DNA from: Vanilla planifolia
Lineage: Eukaryota; Streptophyta; Magnoliopsida; Asparagales; Orchidaceae
Direction: 5' to 3'
Length of the DNA: 64,000 nucleotides
Assembly (NCBI GenBank): GCA_023846275.1
Contig: JAIUJO010000148.1
Span: forward strand, 688,001-752,000
A program made the position numbers and the translations under genes. The notes beneath the pieces were generated by a model. The model ran no database searches, was not told the DNA's origin, and worked only from the letters and a program-made list of their open reading frames with translations. Shown one piece after another: positions 11,565 to 25,229 of this stretch; the stretch's first letter is position 1, and each line of letters starts with the position of its first letter.

Positions 11565-12191
11565 GGGTAGAGCAGCATAGTAGAGTAGAGTAGATCTAGG
11601 TTAGGCTAAGCTAGGCTAGGTTAGGCTAGGCTAGGGTTGGTTAGAGTAGAGTAGAGTAGAGTAGAGTATAATAGAGATGAGTAGAGCAAAGTAGAGCATA
11701 ATAGAGTAGAATAGAGTAGTGAAATGCAAAGCATAGTAGAGTGGAGCAGAGTAAAGAAGGGCATAAGAGAGTAGAGTGGAGAAGGGAAAAGTAGAGTAGA
11801 GTAGAGCAGAGCTAGGTTAGGCTAGCATAGAGTAGAGTAAAGTAGAGCAGAGTAAAGTAGAGTAGAGCTAGAGTATGCTCAACCACGCTAGGCTAGGCTA
11901 GGCTAAGCAAGAGTGGAGTAGATTAGAGTATAATAGAGTAGAGTAGAGCTAGTTTAGGCTAGGCTAGGCTAGGCTAAACTAAGCTAGAGTATAGTAGAGT
12001 ATAGCTGCTTAGAGTAGATTAAAGGTTAGTAAAGCAGAAGGGAGTAGAGTAGAGTAGAGTAGAGCAAAGTCACGTAGAGCATAGTAGAGTAAAACTTGGT
12101 TAGGCTAGGCTAGAGTGTAGTGGAGTAGAGTAGAGCAAGGTTAGGCTTCGTTAGGCTTGGCTAGGTTAGAGAAGAGCATAGTAGAGTATAT

Positions 12192-12211
12192 TATAGTATA
12201 GTATAGTATAG
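12192..12211 (+). repeat. Pure (TATAG)4 run
   Basis: Four uninterrupted TATAG units lie within an A-block. TATAG is one substitution away from TAGAG, so this is a single variant that was locally amplified. Confidence 0.9.
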
Positions 12212-14287
12212 TGGAGTAGAGTAGAGTAGAGTAGAGTATAGTAAAGGAGAGAAGAGGAGAGTGCAGTTGAGAAGAGTAAAGGAGAGTATATCAGAGTAGA
12301 GGAGAGGAGAGTAGATTAAAGTAGTATAGAGTAGAGCAAAGAAGAATAAAGCAAAGCAGAGCAGAGCAGAGTAGAGTAGTGCAGACCATAGCTAAGTTAG
12401 GTTATTCTAGGCTAGGCTAGGCTAGATTAGAGTAGAGTAGAGTAGAGCTGAGTTAGGTTATGTTAGGCTAGGCTAAGATAGCATAGGCTAGGGTAGGCTA
12501 GAGTGGAGTAGAGAAGAGTACTGCTAAGTTAGGCTAGCTTAGGTTTGGATAGACTAAGCTAGGCTAAACAAGAGTAGAGTGGAGTAGAGTGTAGTGTAGT
12601 AAAGTTTAATAGAGTTAAGGAGAGAAGTGTAGAGTAGAGTAGAGATGAGTACAATAGAGTAGAGCTAAGTTAGGCTAAGCAAGGTTAGGCTAGAGTAGAG
12701 TATAGTAAAGTAGAGTAGAGTATAATAGAGCAAAACAGAGCAAGTAGAGTAGAGATTAGTAGAGTAAAGCAAAGCAAAGCAGAGCATAGCAGAATAGTGT
12801 AGACCATATTCTAGCAGAGCAATGCAAAGTTAAGTAGAGTAGAGCAAAGAAGAGGAGAGTAGTGTAAAGAATAGAAAAGTAGAGCAGAGCAGAGTAGAGC
12901 AAAGCTTTGTTAGGCTTGCTAGGCTAGGCTAAGCTAGAGTAAAGTAGAGTAGAGTAGAGTAGAGCACAGTAGAACTAGGTTGGGCTATGATAGGTTAGAG
13001 TAGAGTAGAGTATAGTAGTGTCGAGTATGGTAGAGTAGGGTAGAGTAGAGTTAGGTTTGGCTGCGATATGCTCAGTTAGGCTTGGATAGAGTAAAGTAGA
13101 ATAGAGTAGAGTGGAGTAAAGTAGAGTAGAGCTAGTTAGGTTAAGCTAGGCTAGTCTAGAGTAGAGTATAGTAAAGAAAAGTAGAGCAAAGTAGAATAGA
13201 GCATAATAGAGTAGAGCAGAGCAGAACACTGTAGAGCAGAGCAAAGTAGAGTAGAGCAGAGCAGAGTCGAGTATAGCAAAGTTAGGCTAGGCTAAGCTTC
13301 ACTTGGCTAAGCTGGGCTGGACTAGGTTAGGCGATACTAGGTTAGGCTAGGTTAGAGTAGAGTAAAAGATTGTATAGTACAGTAAAGTAGAGTAGGCTAT
13401 ATTAGGCTAGCCTCAGCTAGGGTAAGCTGGAGTATAGAGTAGAAAAGAGTAGAGTAGAGTAGAGTAGAGTAGAATAGAGAAGAACAAAGTAGAGAAAAGC
13501 TTAATAGAGCAGAGTAGAGTAGAGTAGAGCTATGTTATGTTAGGCAAGGCTATGGTTGGTAAGGCTAGGCTAGGCTAGGAAAGGCTAGGCAAGAGTAGAG
13601 TAGAGCTTTATTAAGTTATGCTAGGCTATGTTAGATTATAATAGCGTCAAGTAAAGTAGAGTAGAGTTGTGTAGAGTAGAGTAGAGTAGAGAATAGTAGA
13701 CTAGAGCTAGGTTAAGCTAGTTAGGCTATGCTAGGTAAGGCTAGGATAGGCTAGGCTAGGCTACTCTAAACAAGAGTTGATTAGAGTAGAGTAAGGTAGA
13801 TTGGAATAGAGCTAGGTTAGGCCTACCTAATTGGGTTAGGCTAGGTTAGATTAGAGTAAAGTAGAGTAGAGTAGGATAGAGTAGAGTGGCGTAGAGTAGA
13901 GAAGAGCAAAGTATAGTAGAGTTTAGGTGAGGAGACCAGAGTAGAGTAGAGAAGAAAAGAGTAGAGTAGAGCAGAGCAGGGCAAGGTTAAGATAAGGTAG
14001 CTAGAGGATGCAAGGTTAGGCTGGAGTAGAGGAGAGTAGAGAAGTGTAGAACTAGGTTAAGCTAGGGTAGGCTAAGGTAAGCAATGTTAGCTTAGGCTAT
14101 GTTAGGCTATAGTGAAGTAGAGTAGAGTATAATAGAGTAAAGGATTACTAAACTAAGCTAGGCTAGGCTATGTAAGAGCATTGTAGAGTAGAGTAGAGTA
14201 GAATAGAGTAGAGTAGAGTAGAGTAGAGAAGAGAAGAGTAGAATAGAGTAGAGTATTGTAGAGTAGAGTATGGGAAGGTTATGACAG

Positions 14288-14309
14288 GTGAGGAGAGGAG
14301 AGGAGAGGA
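14288..14309 (+). repeat. GAGGA purine tract
   Basis: Four GAGGA units directly follow a degenerate B-like patch (about 14270-14287) and precede a B-free A stretch reaching about 14505. Confidence 0.85.
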
Positions 14310-17300
14310 TAGTGGTAAAGACAAGAGTCTAACAAAGCATAATAAAGCTGAGCAGAGTAGGATAGAGTAGAGTATAGTAGAAGAAAGTAGACTAGAGCTG
14401 AGTAGAGAAGACAAAGGTAGAGTAGAGAAGAGCATAATAGTGTAGAGAAAAGTAGAGCATAGTAGAGAAAAGTAGAGTAGAGCAGAGTAGTGTAAAGTGG
14501 AGCAGAGCTAGGTTATGCTAGGCTAGAGTAAAGTAAAGTAAAGTGCATAATAGAATAGAATAGAGTTGAGTAGAGTAGAGTACAGCTAGGTTATATTAGG
14601 TTAAGTTAGAGTATAGTAGAGTAGAGTAGAGTGGAGATGAGCAAAATAGAGTAGAGTAGAGGAGAGCATAGTAGAATGGAGTAGAGCAGAGCAAAGAAGA
14701 GTATACCAGGACAGAGCTATGTTAGGCTTGCTTAGGGGTAGGCTAGAGTAGAGTAGAGAGAATAGAAAGGATTAAAGTAGAATAGAGTAGAGCAAGGTTT
14801 GGATAGGCTAGGGTAAGGTAAGTTAGAGTAGAGTAGAGTAACTTAGTGTAGAGCTTGGTTAGGCTAGTTTAGGAAAGGTTAGCATAGGTTAGGGTAGGCT
14901 AGGCTAAGCTATAGTAGAGTAAAGTAGAGTAGAGTAGAGTAGAGTAGAGTAGGCAGCATATAGTAGAGTAGAGTAGAGTAGGATGGAGTAGAAGAGAGTA
15001 GAGCTAGGTTTGGTTGGGCTAAGCAAGGCTAGGCAAGGCTAGGCTAAGGTAGGCTAGGCTAAGTAAGAGTAGAGTTGTGTAGAGTAGAGTAGAGCTAGGT
15101 TTGGCTAGTCTAGGGTATGCTAAGCAAGGCTAGGCTAGAGTAAAATAGAGTAGAGTAGAGCAGAGTAAAGTAGAGCAGAGTAGAGCAGTGTAGAGTAGGG
15201 TTGATCAGGATAGGACAAAGCAGAGCATAGTAGAGCAAAGCAGACAAGACTAGAGCTAAGTTAGGCTAGGCTAGGTTAGGCAAGGCTAGGCTAGCATAGC
15301 TTTGAGTAGAGTAGAGTTGAGTCGAGTAAAGTAGAGTATACTTGAGTAGATTAGAGTAGAGTAGAGCTAGGTCAGACATGTCTAAGTTAGGTAAGGCAAT
15401 GCTAAGCTATGCTCTGGTTGGCTAGGTTGGCTTAGGCTAGAGAATAGTAGAGTAGAGTTGAGCAAAGTAGAGTATAGTGAAGCAAAGTAGAGTAGAGTAG
15501 AGCAAAGCAGTGTAGAGAATAGAAGAGTGGAGACAAGAATAATATAGTAGAGCTTAGCAGAGCATAGCAGAATAGAACAGAGCAGAGTAGTAGAGAGCCA
15601 AGTAATGTGGAGTAGAGCTTTTTATGCCAAGCTAGGTGAGGAGAGGCTAAGCTAGGTAAGCTTGATTGGAGCAGAGGAGAGTAGAGTAGAGATGAGTAGA
15701 GTAGGGCAGAGTAGTGTGGAGTATAGTATAGTAGAGGAGAACTAGGTTAAGTTAGGCTAGGCAAAGCTAAGGTAGGCTTGAGTAGAGTAAAGTAAATTAA
15801 AGTAGTGTTGAGTAGAGTAGAGTAGAGTTAGGTTAGGCTAGTTTAGAGTAGAGTAGAGTAGAGCAGAGTAGAGAAGAGTAGAGTAGAGTAAAGTAGAGCT
15901 TGGTTAGGTTGTGCTAAGCTAGGCTAGGGTAGGCTAGGCTATAGTAGGCTAAGCAAGGCTAGAGTAGAGTAGAGTATAGTAGAATAGAGTATAATAAAGC
16001 TAAGTTAGGCTAGGCTATGTTATAGTATAATAGAGTAGAGTAGAGTAGAGCAGAGTAGAGCAGAGTAGAGTAGAGAAGAGTAGAACAGAGTAGGGTAGAG
16101 CAGAGTAGAGCAGAGCTAGGTTAGGCTAGACGATGTTAGACTAGGCAAGAGGAGAATATAGTAGATAGAGTAGAGTAGAGTATAGTAGAGCTAGGTTAGG
16201 CTAGGCTAGGCTTGACTATGTTAGAGTAAAGTAGAGTAGAATATAGTAGATTAGAGTAGAGTAGAGTAAAGGTAGAGTATTGTTCGGTTAGGCTTGGAGG
16301 AGCTAGGCTAGAGTAGGCTACGCTAGGCAAGGCTTGGCTAAAGTAGAGTAGAGTAGAGTAGAGAAGAGGTACATTAGGTTAGGCTAAGCTAGTATAAGCT
16401 AAACTAGGCTAGAGTAGAGTAGAGTGTAGAGTGAAGTACAGTATAGTAGAATAAAGCAAAGTAGAGTAGAGTAGTGTAGAATAAAGCGAAGCAGAGTAGA
16501 GTGGAGTATCACAGAGCAAGCAGAGTATAGCAGAGCATAGTAGAGTAGAGCAGAGCAGAGCAAAGCAGAGCAAGATAGAACATAATAGAGCAAAGGAGAG
16601 TAGAGAAGAGCCATGTTTGGCAAGGTAAGGTTAGAGTAGAGTAGAATAGATTAGAGAGAGTAGAATATAGTAGAGCATAGCTAGGTTAGGTAGGCTAAGC
16701 TAGAGAAGAATAAAGTGAGTAGAGTAGAGAAGAGTAGAGCTAGATCAAGCTAGGCTAGGTTAGAGTAAAATGAGGTAGATTAGAGAAGAGTAGAGTATAG
16801 CAGAGTTTAGCTAGATTAGGCTAGGTTAGGCTAGAGTAGAGAAGAGTGGAGTGGAGTAGAGTAAAGTAGAGTAGAGCTAGGTTTTGCTAGGCTAGGCTCG
16901 GCCAAGTCAGAGTAGAGTAGAGTAGAGTTAATTAGAGTAGAGTATAGTAAAGTAAAGTTGAGTAGAGCTAGGTTAGGCTAAGCTAGGCATGGGTAACCAA
17001 GGATAAGCTAGGCTAGGGGAGAGTAGAGTAGAGAAGAGTAGTGTAGAGTAGAGCTAGGTTAGGCGAAGCTCAGCTAGGCTAAGCTAAACTAGGCTAGAGT
17101 AAAGTAGTAGAGTAGAGTTGAGTAGAGCAAAGTAGAGCAAAGCAGAGTGGAGCAAAATAGAGCAGAGCCAAGTAGTGTAGAATAGAGTAAAGCATATTAG
17201 AGTATAGTATATTAGAGCTGAGCTTAGCTGAGCAAAGCAGAGTAGAGCATGGTAGAGTAGAGTAGAGTAGAGCTTGGTTCAGCTAGGCTAGGCTATGCTA

Positions 17301-18789
17301 GGTTAGAGTAGAGGGAAGAAGAGTAGAGTAGAGCAGAGTTGAGCAGAATAGAACGTTTTACAGCATAACAAAACTGAGCAGAGTAGAGTAATGCAAAGCA
17401 TAAAAGAGCAGAGTAGAGTTTAGCAGAGGAAAAAAGAGCATAGTTGAGTAGAGCTCGATTAGGCTATTCCAGCCTAGGCTAGGTTATAGTAGAGAAAAGT
17501 ATAGTAGAGTTGAGTGGAGTAGACTATAGTATAGCATAGTAGAGTAGGTTAGAGTAGATTTAGGTTTGGGTAGGCTAGGATAGAGTAGAGTAGAGTAGAG
17601 TAGAGTAAAGTAGAGTAGAGCTCGATTAAGCTAGGCTAGGCTAGAGTAGAGTAGAGCAGTGTTGAATGAAGTAGAGTAGAGTAGAGCAGAGCAAAGCAGA
17701 GTCGAGAAGAGCATAGATAAGAAGAGAAGAGCTGAGTGGAGTAGAGTAGAGCTTAGTAGGTTAGAGATGAGTAGAGCTAGGTTAGGCTGAGATAGGCTAG
17801 GCTTGGTTAGAATGGAGTAGAGTAAAATAGAGTAGAGTTGAGTACAGTATAATATAGTAAAGTAGACTAGAGTAGACTAGAGCTAAGTTAGGCTAAGCTA
17901 ATCATGGCTAGGCTAGGTTAGTCGAGGTTAGAGTAGAGTAGAGAAGAGTAGAGTAGAGCAGAGTAGAGAAAACTAGAGAGTATATTATAGTAGAGTAGAG
18001 TAGAATAGAGTTAGGTTATGCAATGCTAGGAAAGAGTATAGTAGAGCATAGTAGAATAGAGTAGAGTAGAGTAGAGTGGGGTGGAGTAGAGAATACTAGA
18101 GTAGAGAACAGTAGACCAGAGAAGAGCTATGTTTGGCAAGGTTAGGCTGGGCTAGAGTAGAGCATAATAGAGTAGAGTAGAGTAGAGTAGATTTGAGTAG
18201 AGAAGGGTAAAGAAGAGTTGAGTTAGGTTAGGCTATGTAATGGTAGGCTAGGCTAGGCTAGAGTAAAGTAGAGTAGAGAAGAGTAGTGTAGAGTAGAGTA
18301 GAGTAGAGCTAGGTTTGGTTAGGCTAGGCTAGCCTATGCTTAAAAAGGCAAAAATAGAGTAGATTAGAGTAGAGTATAGTAAAGTAGAGTAGAGTAGAGT
18401 AAAGTAGAGTAAAGTAGAGCAGAGTAGAGTAAAAAAGAGCAGAGCTAAGTAGAGCAGAGCTAAGTAGAGCAGAGCAGAGTAGAGTAGAATAGACTAAAGT
18501 AGAGCAGAATAAAGTAGATCAGAGTAGAGCCAAGAAGAGATTAGTAAAGAAGAGCTAGACTAAGCTAGGCTAGGCAAGGTTAAAGTATAGTAGAGTGGAG
18601 TAGTGTAAAGTAGAGTAGAGCTAGGTTTGGCTAGGCTAGGCTAGGATAAGTTTGTGTTGAGTAGAGTAGAGTAGAGTAGGGTGGAGTAGAGAAGAGCAGA
18701 GTAGAGAAGAGTAGAGCAGAGTAGAGTAGAGTAGAGTAGAGCATAGTATGGCTAAGTTTACCAAGGTGAGGCTAGGCTAAGCTAGAGTA

Positions 18790-19100
18790 TAGTAGAGTAG
18801 AGTAGAGCAGTGTAAAGCATAATAGAGCAGAGCATAGTAGAGTAGTATAGAGCAGAGTATAACAGAGAAGAGTAGAGCAAACCATAATAGAGTAAAGTAG
18901 AGTAGAGTAGAGCAGAACAAACTGGAGATGAACTTGGTTAGGATAGTCTATGCTGAACTAGGTGAGGCTAGAGTATAATAGAGTACAGCTAGGTCAGGCT
19001 ATGGTTGGTTAGGCTTGGTTGGAGCAGAGTGGAGAAGAGTAGAGTTAAGTAGAGTAAAGTAGAGTAGAGTAAAGTATAGTAGAGAAGAGTAGAGTAAAGT
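18790..19100 (+). repeat. Diverged duplication, copy 1 (offset about 715-730 bp)
   Basis: The core match is CAGCTAGGTCAGGCTATGG followed by TTGGTTAGGCTTGGTTGGA (18986 onward) and the GAGATGAAC landmark near 18927. Counterparts lie at 19700 and about 19656. Upstream A-blocks in both copies are rich in CATAATAGAG and CAGAG variants. Confidence 0.6.
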
Positions 19101-19519
19101 AGTAGAGTATAGTAAAGTATAGTAGAGTAGAGTAGAGTAGAGTAGAGCTAGGTTAGGCTACACTAAGCTAGACTATTCTAGGTTAGGCTACGCTAGAGTA
19201 GAGTAGAGAAGAGTATAGTAGACTAGAGTAGAGAAAAGTAGAGTGTATTATAATAGAATATAGCTAGATTATGCTAGGCTAGGCTAGAGTACAGTGGAGT
19301 AGAATAGAGCAGAGTAGAGTAGAGTAAAGAAGTGTTGAGCATAGTATAGTAGAGTAGAATAGAGTAGAGTAGACTAGACCTAGGTTTGGCAAGGTAAGGC
19401 TAGGCTAGAGTAGAGTATAAAAGAGTAGATTTGAGTAGAGTAAGGTAAAGTAGAGTTGAGCTAGGTTAGGCTAGGCTAGGCTAGAGTAGAGTGAAATAGA
19501 GTAGAGTGCAGAAGAGTAG

Positions 19520-19810
19520 ATTTGAGTAGAGTAGAGTGGTGCAGAGCATAGTAGAGAAGTGTAGAGCAGAGCATAATAGACAAGAGTATCGTAGAGAAGA
19601 GTAGAGAAGAGCATAGAAGAGTAAAGTAGAGTAGAGTTGAGCAAAGGAAAGTAGAGATGAACTACGTTAGGCTAGGTGAGGCTAGAGCAGAGTTAAGTAC
19701 AGCTAGGTCAAGCTATGCTTGGTTAGGCTTGGTTGGAAGAGAGTAGAGAAGTGTAGTGTTAAGTAAAGTAGAGTAAAGTAGAGTAGAGTAGAGTATAGTG
19801 GAGCAGAATA
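19520..19810 (+). repeat. Diverged duplication, copy 2
   Basis: CAGCTAGGTCAAGCTATGC at 19700, then TTGGTTAGGCTTGGTTGGA, matches copy 1 at an offset of 714 bp. The upstream GAGATGAAC landmark is at offset 729, so an indel of about 15 bp (three pentamers) separates them. Outside the core the similarity is hard to tell from generic array. Confidence 0.6.
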
Positions 19811-22393
19811 GAGTAGAGTAGGGTAGAGTGGAGTAGAGTAGAGAAGAGCATAGTGAAGCTAGATTAGGTTAGGCTAGACTATAATAGAGTAGAGCTAGGT
19901 TAGACTAGGGTAGGCTAGGCTAGGTTAGAGTAGAATAGAGTAGAGTATAGTAGAGTAGAGTAGTGTAGAGTGGAGTAGAGTAGAGCTAGCTTAGGTTATG
20001 CTAGGCTAGGCTGGGTATAGTTGAGGGTAGTGTAGAGTAGAGTAGAGTCGACTAGAGCAAAGAAAAGTAGAGCATAGCAGAAAAGAGCTGAGCAAAGTAA
20101 AAGTAAGTTAGGCTAATCTTGACCAGGATAGACAAGGTTAGTCTAGAGTAGAGTAGCCTAGAGCTTAGTTAGGCTAGGCAAGGCTAGGTTACAGTATAGT
20201 ATAGTAGAGTAGATTAGATTATAAAAGAGTAGAGCTAGGTTAGGCTAAGTTAAGTAGGTTAGGCTAGGCTAGGCTAAGATAGGCTAGAGTAGAGTAAAGT
20301 AAAGTAGAGTAGAGTAGATTATAGTTAGGTTAGGATAGGCTAGGTTGAGTATAGTAAAGTATAATTAAGTAGAGTAGAGTAGAGTAGAGCAGAGCAGAGT
20401 AGAGTAGGGTAGCTGAGACGGGAGGAGAGGAGAGCAGAGCAGAGCAAAGTAGAACTAAGCAGAGCCATATAGAGTAGAGCTGAGCAGAGCAAAATAGAGT
20501 AAAGTAGAGTAAAGCTAGGTTAGGCTATGCTAAGCTAATCTAAGCATGGTTTGGCTAGAATAGAGTAGATTAGAGTAGAGTAGAGTAGAGTAAAGTTGAG
20601 TGAGGTTAAGCTAGGTTAGGCTTTGGTAGGCAAGGCTAGGTTAGAGTAGAGTAGAGATGGGATAGTTTAGGCTAAGTTTGGCTTGGCTAGGCTAGGGTAG
20701 GCTAGGCTAGGTAAGGATAAAGTAGAGTAGAGCAAAGTTAGGCTAGGCTAGGATAGAATAGAGTAGAGTATAGCAGAGTGGAGAAGAGCAAAGATGAGTA
20801 GAGTAGAGTAGAGAAAAGCAGAGTAAAGTAAAGTAGAGCATAGTAGAGTAGAGTAGACATAGGTTAAGTTAGGCTAAGCTAGGTTAGAGTAGTGCAGATC
20901 GGAGCTATGTTTGCCTTTGCTAGGCTATGCTTGTTTAGAGTTAAGTAGAGCAGAGTAAAGTAGAGTGAAGAATAGAGAAGAGTATAGTAGAATTGGTTAG
21001 GGTAGGCTAATCCAAGCTAGGCAAGGTTAGGTTAGGTAAGGCTAGAGTTGAGTAGAGTAGAGCAAAGTAGAGTAGAGTAAGGTTAGGAGAGGCAAGGCTA
21101 GAGTACAATAGAGTAAAGTAAAGCTAAGTAAAGTAGAGTAGAGTAGAGCAAAAAATGATAGAGCATAGTAGAGCAGAGCAGAGTAGAGTAGAGCTAGGTT
21201 AAGCTAGGTAGGCTACTCTAGGCTAGGTTAGAGTAGAGAAGAGTATAGCTAGGTTAAGCTAGGTTAGGCCAAGCTAAGTTAGGAGAGGTTAGATTAGGTT
21301 ACAGTAGAGTAGAGTCTATTAGAGTAGAGTAGAGCACAAAAGAGTAGAGTAGGGCTAGGTTAAGATAGATTTAGCTAGCTAAGGTGGGCTAAGATAGGAT
21401 AAGCTAGAGTACAATGTTATAGAGCTCGAGTAAGCTAGGCTTGGCTAGAATAGAGTAGCATAGAGTAGAGCTGAGCAGAGCAAAGTATAGGAAAGTAAAA
21501 TAGAGGAGAGAAAAGTAGAACTGATTAGATTAGAGTAGCATAGAATAGAGAAAAGCAAAGTAGAGTAGAGTGAAGTATAATATAATAGAGTAGAGTAGAG
21601 CTAGGTTAGGTTAGGCTAGGTTAGGTTAGGCTAGAGTGTGGTAGAGTAGAGTAGAGTAGAGTAGAGTAGAATAGAGTTAGGTTAGGTTAGGCTAGGCTAG
21701 GTTGTGCAAGGCTAGAGTAAAGTAGAGTAGAGTTGAGCAGAGTAGAGTAGAAAGGAATAGAGCAGAGCAAAGTAGAGAAAAGTATAGCAGAGCATAATAG
21801 AGTAGAGTGGAGCAGAGCAGAGCAGAGCAAGGAAGAACTGAGTAGAGCTAGGTTAGTCATGGTTAGGGTAAGCTAAGTTAGGAAAAAGTACTATAGAGTA
21901 GAGTAGAGAAGAGTAGAGAAGAATAGAGCTAGGTTAGGCTAGGGTTAGCTTGGCTTGGCTAAAGAAGAGTAGAGTATAGTAGAGTAAAGTGGAGTAGAGC
22001 TTTCTTAGGCTAGGCTAGGCTAAGTTTGGTTAGGCCAAACTAGCTAGAGTAGAGTAGAGTAGTGAAGAGTAGTGTAGAATAGAGTAGAGTAGGGTAGGGT
22101 AGAGCAGAGTAGAGTAGAGTAGAGTAGAGTAGAGTGAGGTTTGGCTAAGATAGGGTAGCATAAGCTAAGGTAGGCTAGGCTAAGCAAGAGTAGATTAGAG
22201 TAGAGTAGAGTAGAGTAGAGCTAGATTAGGGTTGGCTAGCATATAGTAGAGTAGAGTATATTAGAGTGTAATAGAGTAGAGTAGAATTAAGAAGAGTAGA
22301 GTAGAGTAGAGTAGAGTAAAGTTAGATTAGGGTAGGCTAGAGTATAGTAGAGTAGAGTATAATAGAGTAGAGTAAGGTAGAGTAGAGAAGACA

Positions 22394-22424
22394 AGAGGAG
22401 AGGAGAGGAGAAGAAAGGAGAGGA
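22394..22424 (+). repeat. GAGGA purine tract
   Basis: GAGGA units with one GAAGA/AAGGA interruption lie in a B-free stretch of about 270 bp (22337-22605). Confidence 0.85.
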
Positions 22425-25229
22425 CAAGAGAGCAGAGCATAGCGGAGCAAAGTAGAGTAGAACAAGAAGAGCAGAGTAGAGTAGAGAAGAGCAAAGTAGA
22501 GTACAGTAGAGCAGAGTAGAGCTGAGAAGATCATACTATTGTAGAGAAAAGCAAATTAGAGTAAAGAAAAGTAGATCAAAGTAGAGGAGAGCAGAGCAGA
22601 GCAGACTTAAGCAAATTAAGGTTTTGTTAGGTTAGGCTATGCCATAGTAGAGTAGAGAAGATTAGACTAGAGTAGCATAGTGTAGGGCAGAGTTAGGTTA
22701 GGTTGAACTATATTATAGCAAATTAGGGTAGAGTAGAGCGAAGTAGAGTGGAGCAGAGTAGAATAGAGAAGAATATAGCATAGTAGAGTATAGTATAGTA
22801 GGGTAGAGTAGAGTTGTGCTAGGTTCATCTAGGCTAACCAAGGCTTGGTTAAGCTTGGCTACAGTAGATTAGTGTAGAGTAGAGTAGACTAAAGCAGAGT
22901 AGAGTAGAGCTAGGTTAGGTGAGGCTAGCTTTGGCATGGCCAAAGTAGAGTAGAGTAGAGTAGAGCACAATAGAGCAGAGCAGAGAAGAGTTGAGTAGAG
23001 TGAAACAGACATAGTAGAGGTGAGAATAGTAGACTAGAGTAAAGTAGAGGTAGGTTAGGCTATGCTAGGCATGCTCGATAATGCTAGTTTATGCTAGGTT
23101 AGGCTAAGCTAGAGTAGACCAGAGTAAAGCAAGGTTAGCTAGGCTAGGATAAGATTGACTAGACTATAATAGAGTAGAGTAGAGTAGAGTGGAGCAGAGC
23201 AGAGTATGGTAAAGTTGAGTGGAGTAGAGCAAAGAGGAGTAAAGCAGAGCTAGGTTAGGCTAGGCTAAGCTTTGCTAGGCTAGGTTAAGCGAGAGTAGAG
23301 TAGAGCAGAGCTAGGTTAGGCTATGCTAGGCTAAGCAAGGTGAAAGTAGAGTAGAGTGGAGTATAATAGAATAGAGTAGGGCTAGGTTAGGCTAGGCTTG
23401 GCTAGGATAGGCTTGGCTAAGCGAGGCTAGGCTAGAGTAGAGAAGAGTATAGTAGAGTAGAGTAGAGAAGAGTAAAGTAGAGCAAGGTTATGCTACGTTA
23501 GCCAAGAGTATAGTAGTACAGAATAGAGTTGAGTGGAGCATGGCAGAGAAAGCAGAGTAAACACGAGTAGAGTATAGAAGAGTAGAGCAGAGGAGAGTAG
23601 AGCAGAGCTAGGTTAGTCTAGGCTATGTGAGGCTAGAGTAAAGTAGAGTAGAGCTAGGATAGGTGAGGCTAGGTTAGGCTAAGTTAGAGTAGAGTAGAGT
23701 AGAATATAGTAGATTAGAGTAGAGCAGAGTATAGTATAATAGAGCTAGGTTAGGCATGATTAGGTTAGGCTAAGCTAGAGTAAGCTAGAATAGGCAAGAG
23801 TAGAGTAGAGTAGAGTAGAGTAGAGTAGAGGAGAGTATAACAAGGTTACGCAAGGCAAGGCTAAAATGAACTCGAGTAGAGTAGAGTTTAGTAGAGTAAA
23901 GAATAGAAGAGTAGAGCAGAGCAGAGCATAGTAGAGTAAAGTAGAGTAGAGTAGAGAAGAGCAACACAGAACAAAGAAGAGGAGAGTAGAGTAGAGAAGA
24001 GAAGAGCAGAGTAAAGTAGTGTAGAGTAGAGCAAAGTAGAGTAGAGTAGAGCGAGGTTAGGCAAACCTAAGCTAGGCTAGATTGGGCATTGTGAGCTAGG
24101 CTAAGCCAGAGTAGATTAGAGAAAGTGGAGTAGAGCAGTGTAGTGCAAAGTTGAGCAAAGTAAAGTTGAGTAGAGTAGAGCAGAGCAGAGTAGTCAGAGC
24201 AAAGAAGAGTAGACTAGAATAGAGCAGAGCAGAGTAGAACTAAGTTAGGCTAGTTTAGGCTAGGTTAGAGCAAAGTAGCATAAAACTGTGTCAGGTTAGG
24301 CTAGGCTAAGCTAAGTTAGAGTAGAGAAGAGTAAAGTAGAGTAGAGTAGAGTAGAGTAGAGTAAGATGAGTAGTGTTGAGCTGAGCTAGATTACGCTAGG
24401 CTAGGCTAAGCAAGGCTAGACTATAGTAGATTAGAGCCAAGTTATGTTGGGCTAGGCTAGGCTAGGTTACAATAAATTATAGTAGATCGGTGTAGAGTAG
24501 ATTAGAGTAGAGCTAGGTTAGGCTAGGTAAGGCTAGGCTAAGTTATGCTAGAATAGCCTAGGCTAGGCTAGAGTAGAGTAGAGTAGAGCTAAGTAGAGTA
24601 GAGTAAAGTAGAGTAGAGGTAGATTAGGCTTGGCTAGGCTAAGCTAGGCTAGGCTAGGCTAGAGTATAATAGAGTAGAGTAGAGTAGAGCAAAGCAAAGA
24701 ATAGTAGAGTAGGGTAGAAAAAAGTAGAGCTTCGTTGAGCTTAGCAGAGCAGTGCTAAGTTTGGCTAAGCTAGGCTAGGTTAGAGTAGAGTTAAGTTGGC
24801 TTTACTAGGCTAGGCGATGCTAGTATAGAGTTGAGTAGAGCAAAGTAGAGTAGAATAGAGTAGAGTGGAGTAGAGTGGAGAAGAGTAGAGCTAGAATAGG
24901 CTAGGCAACATTAAGGTAGGCTAGGCTCAATTAGAGTTGAGTAGAGTAAAGTAGAGTATAGTAGAGCTCAGTTAATTTAGGCTAGGTTAGGCCAGACTAG
25001 AGCAGAATAGACTCAAGTAGAGTAGAGTTGAGTTCAACAGGGCAAAGTAGAGCAAACCAGAGTAGAGCAGAGAAGAGAAGACTAGAGTAGAGAAGAGTAG
25101 AGTGGAGTAGAGGAGAGACGGGTAGAGTAGAGTTGAGCAGAGCAGAGACGAGCCTAGGTGAGGTTGGGCTAGGTAACGCTAGGCATGGTTAGACTAGGCT
25201 AGGCTATGCTAGGCCATGTTAGACTAAAG

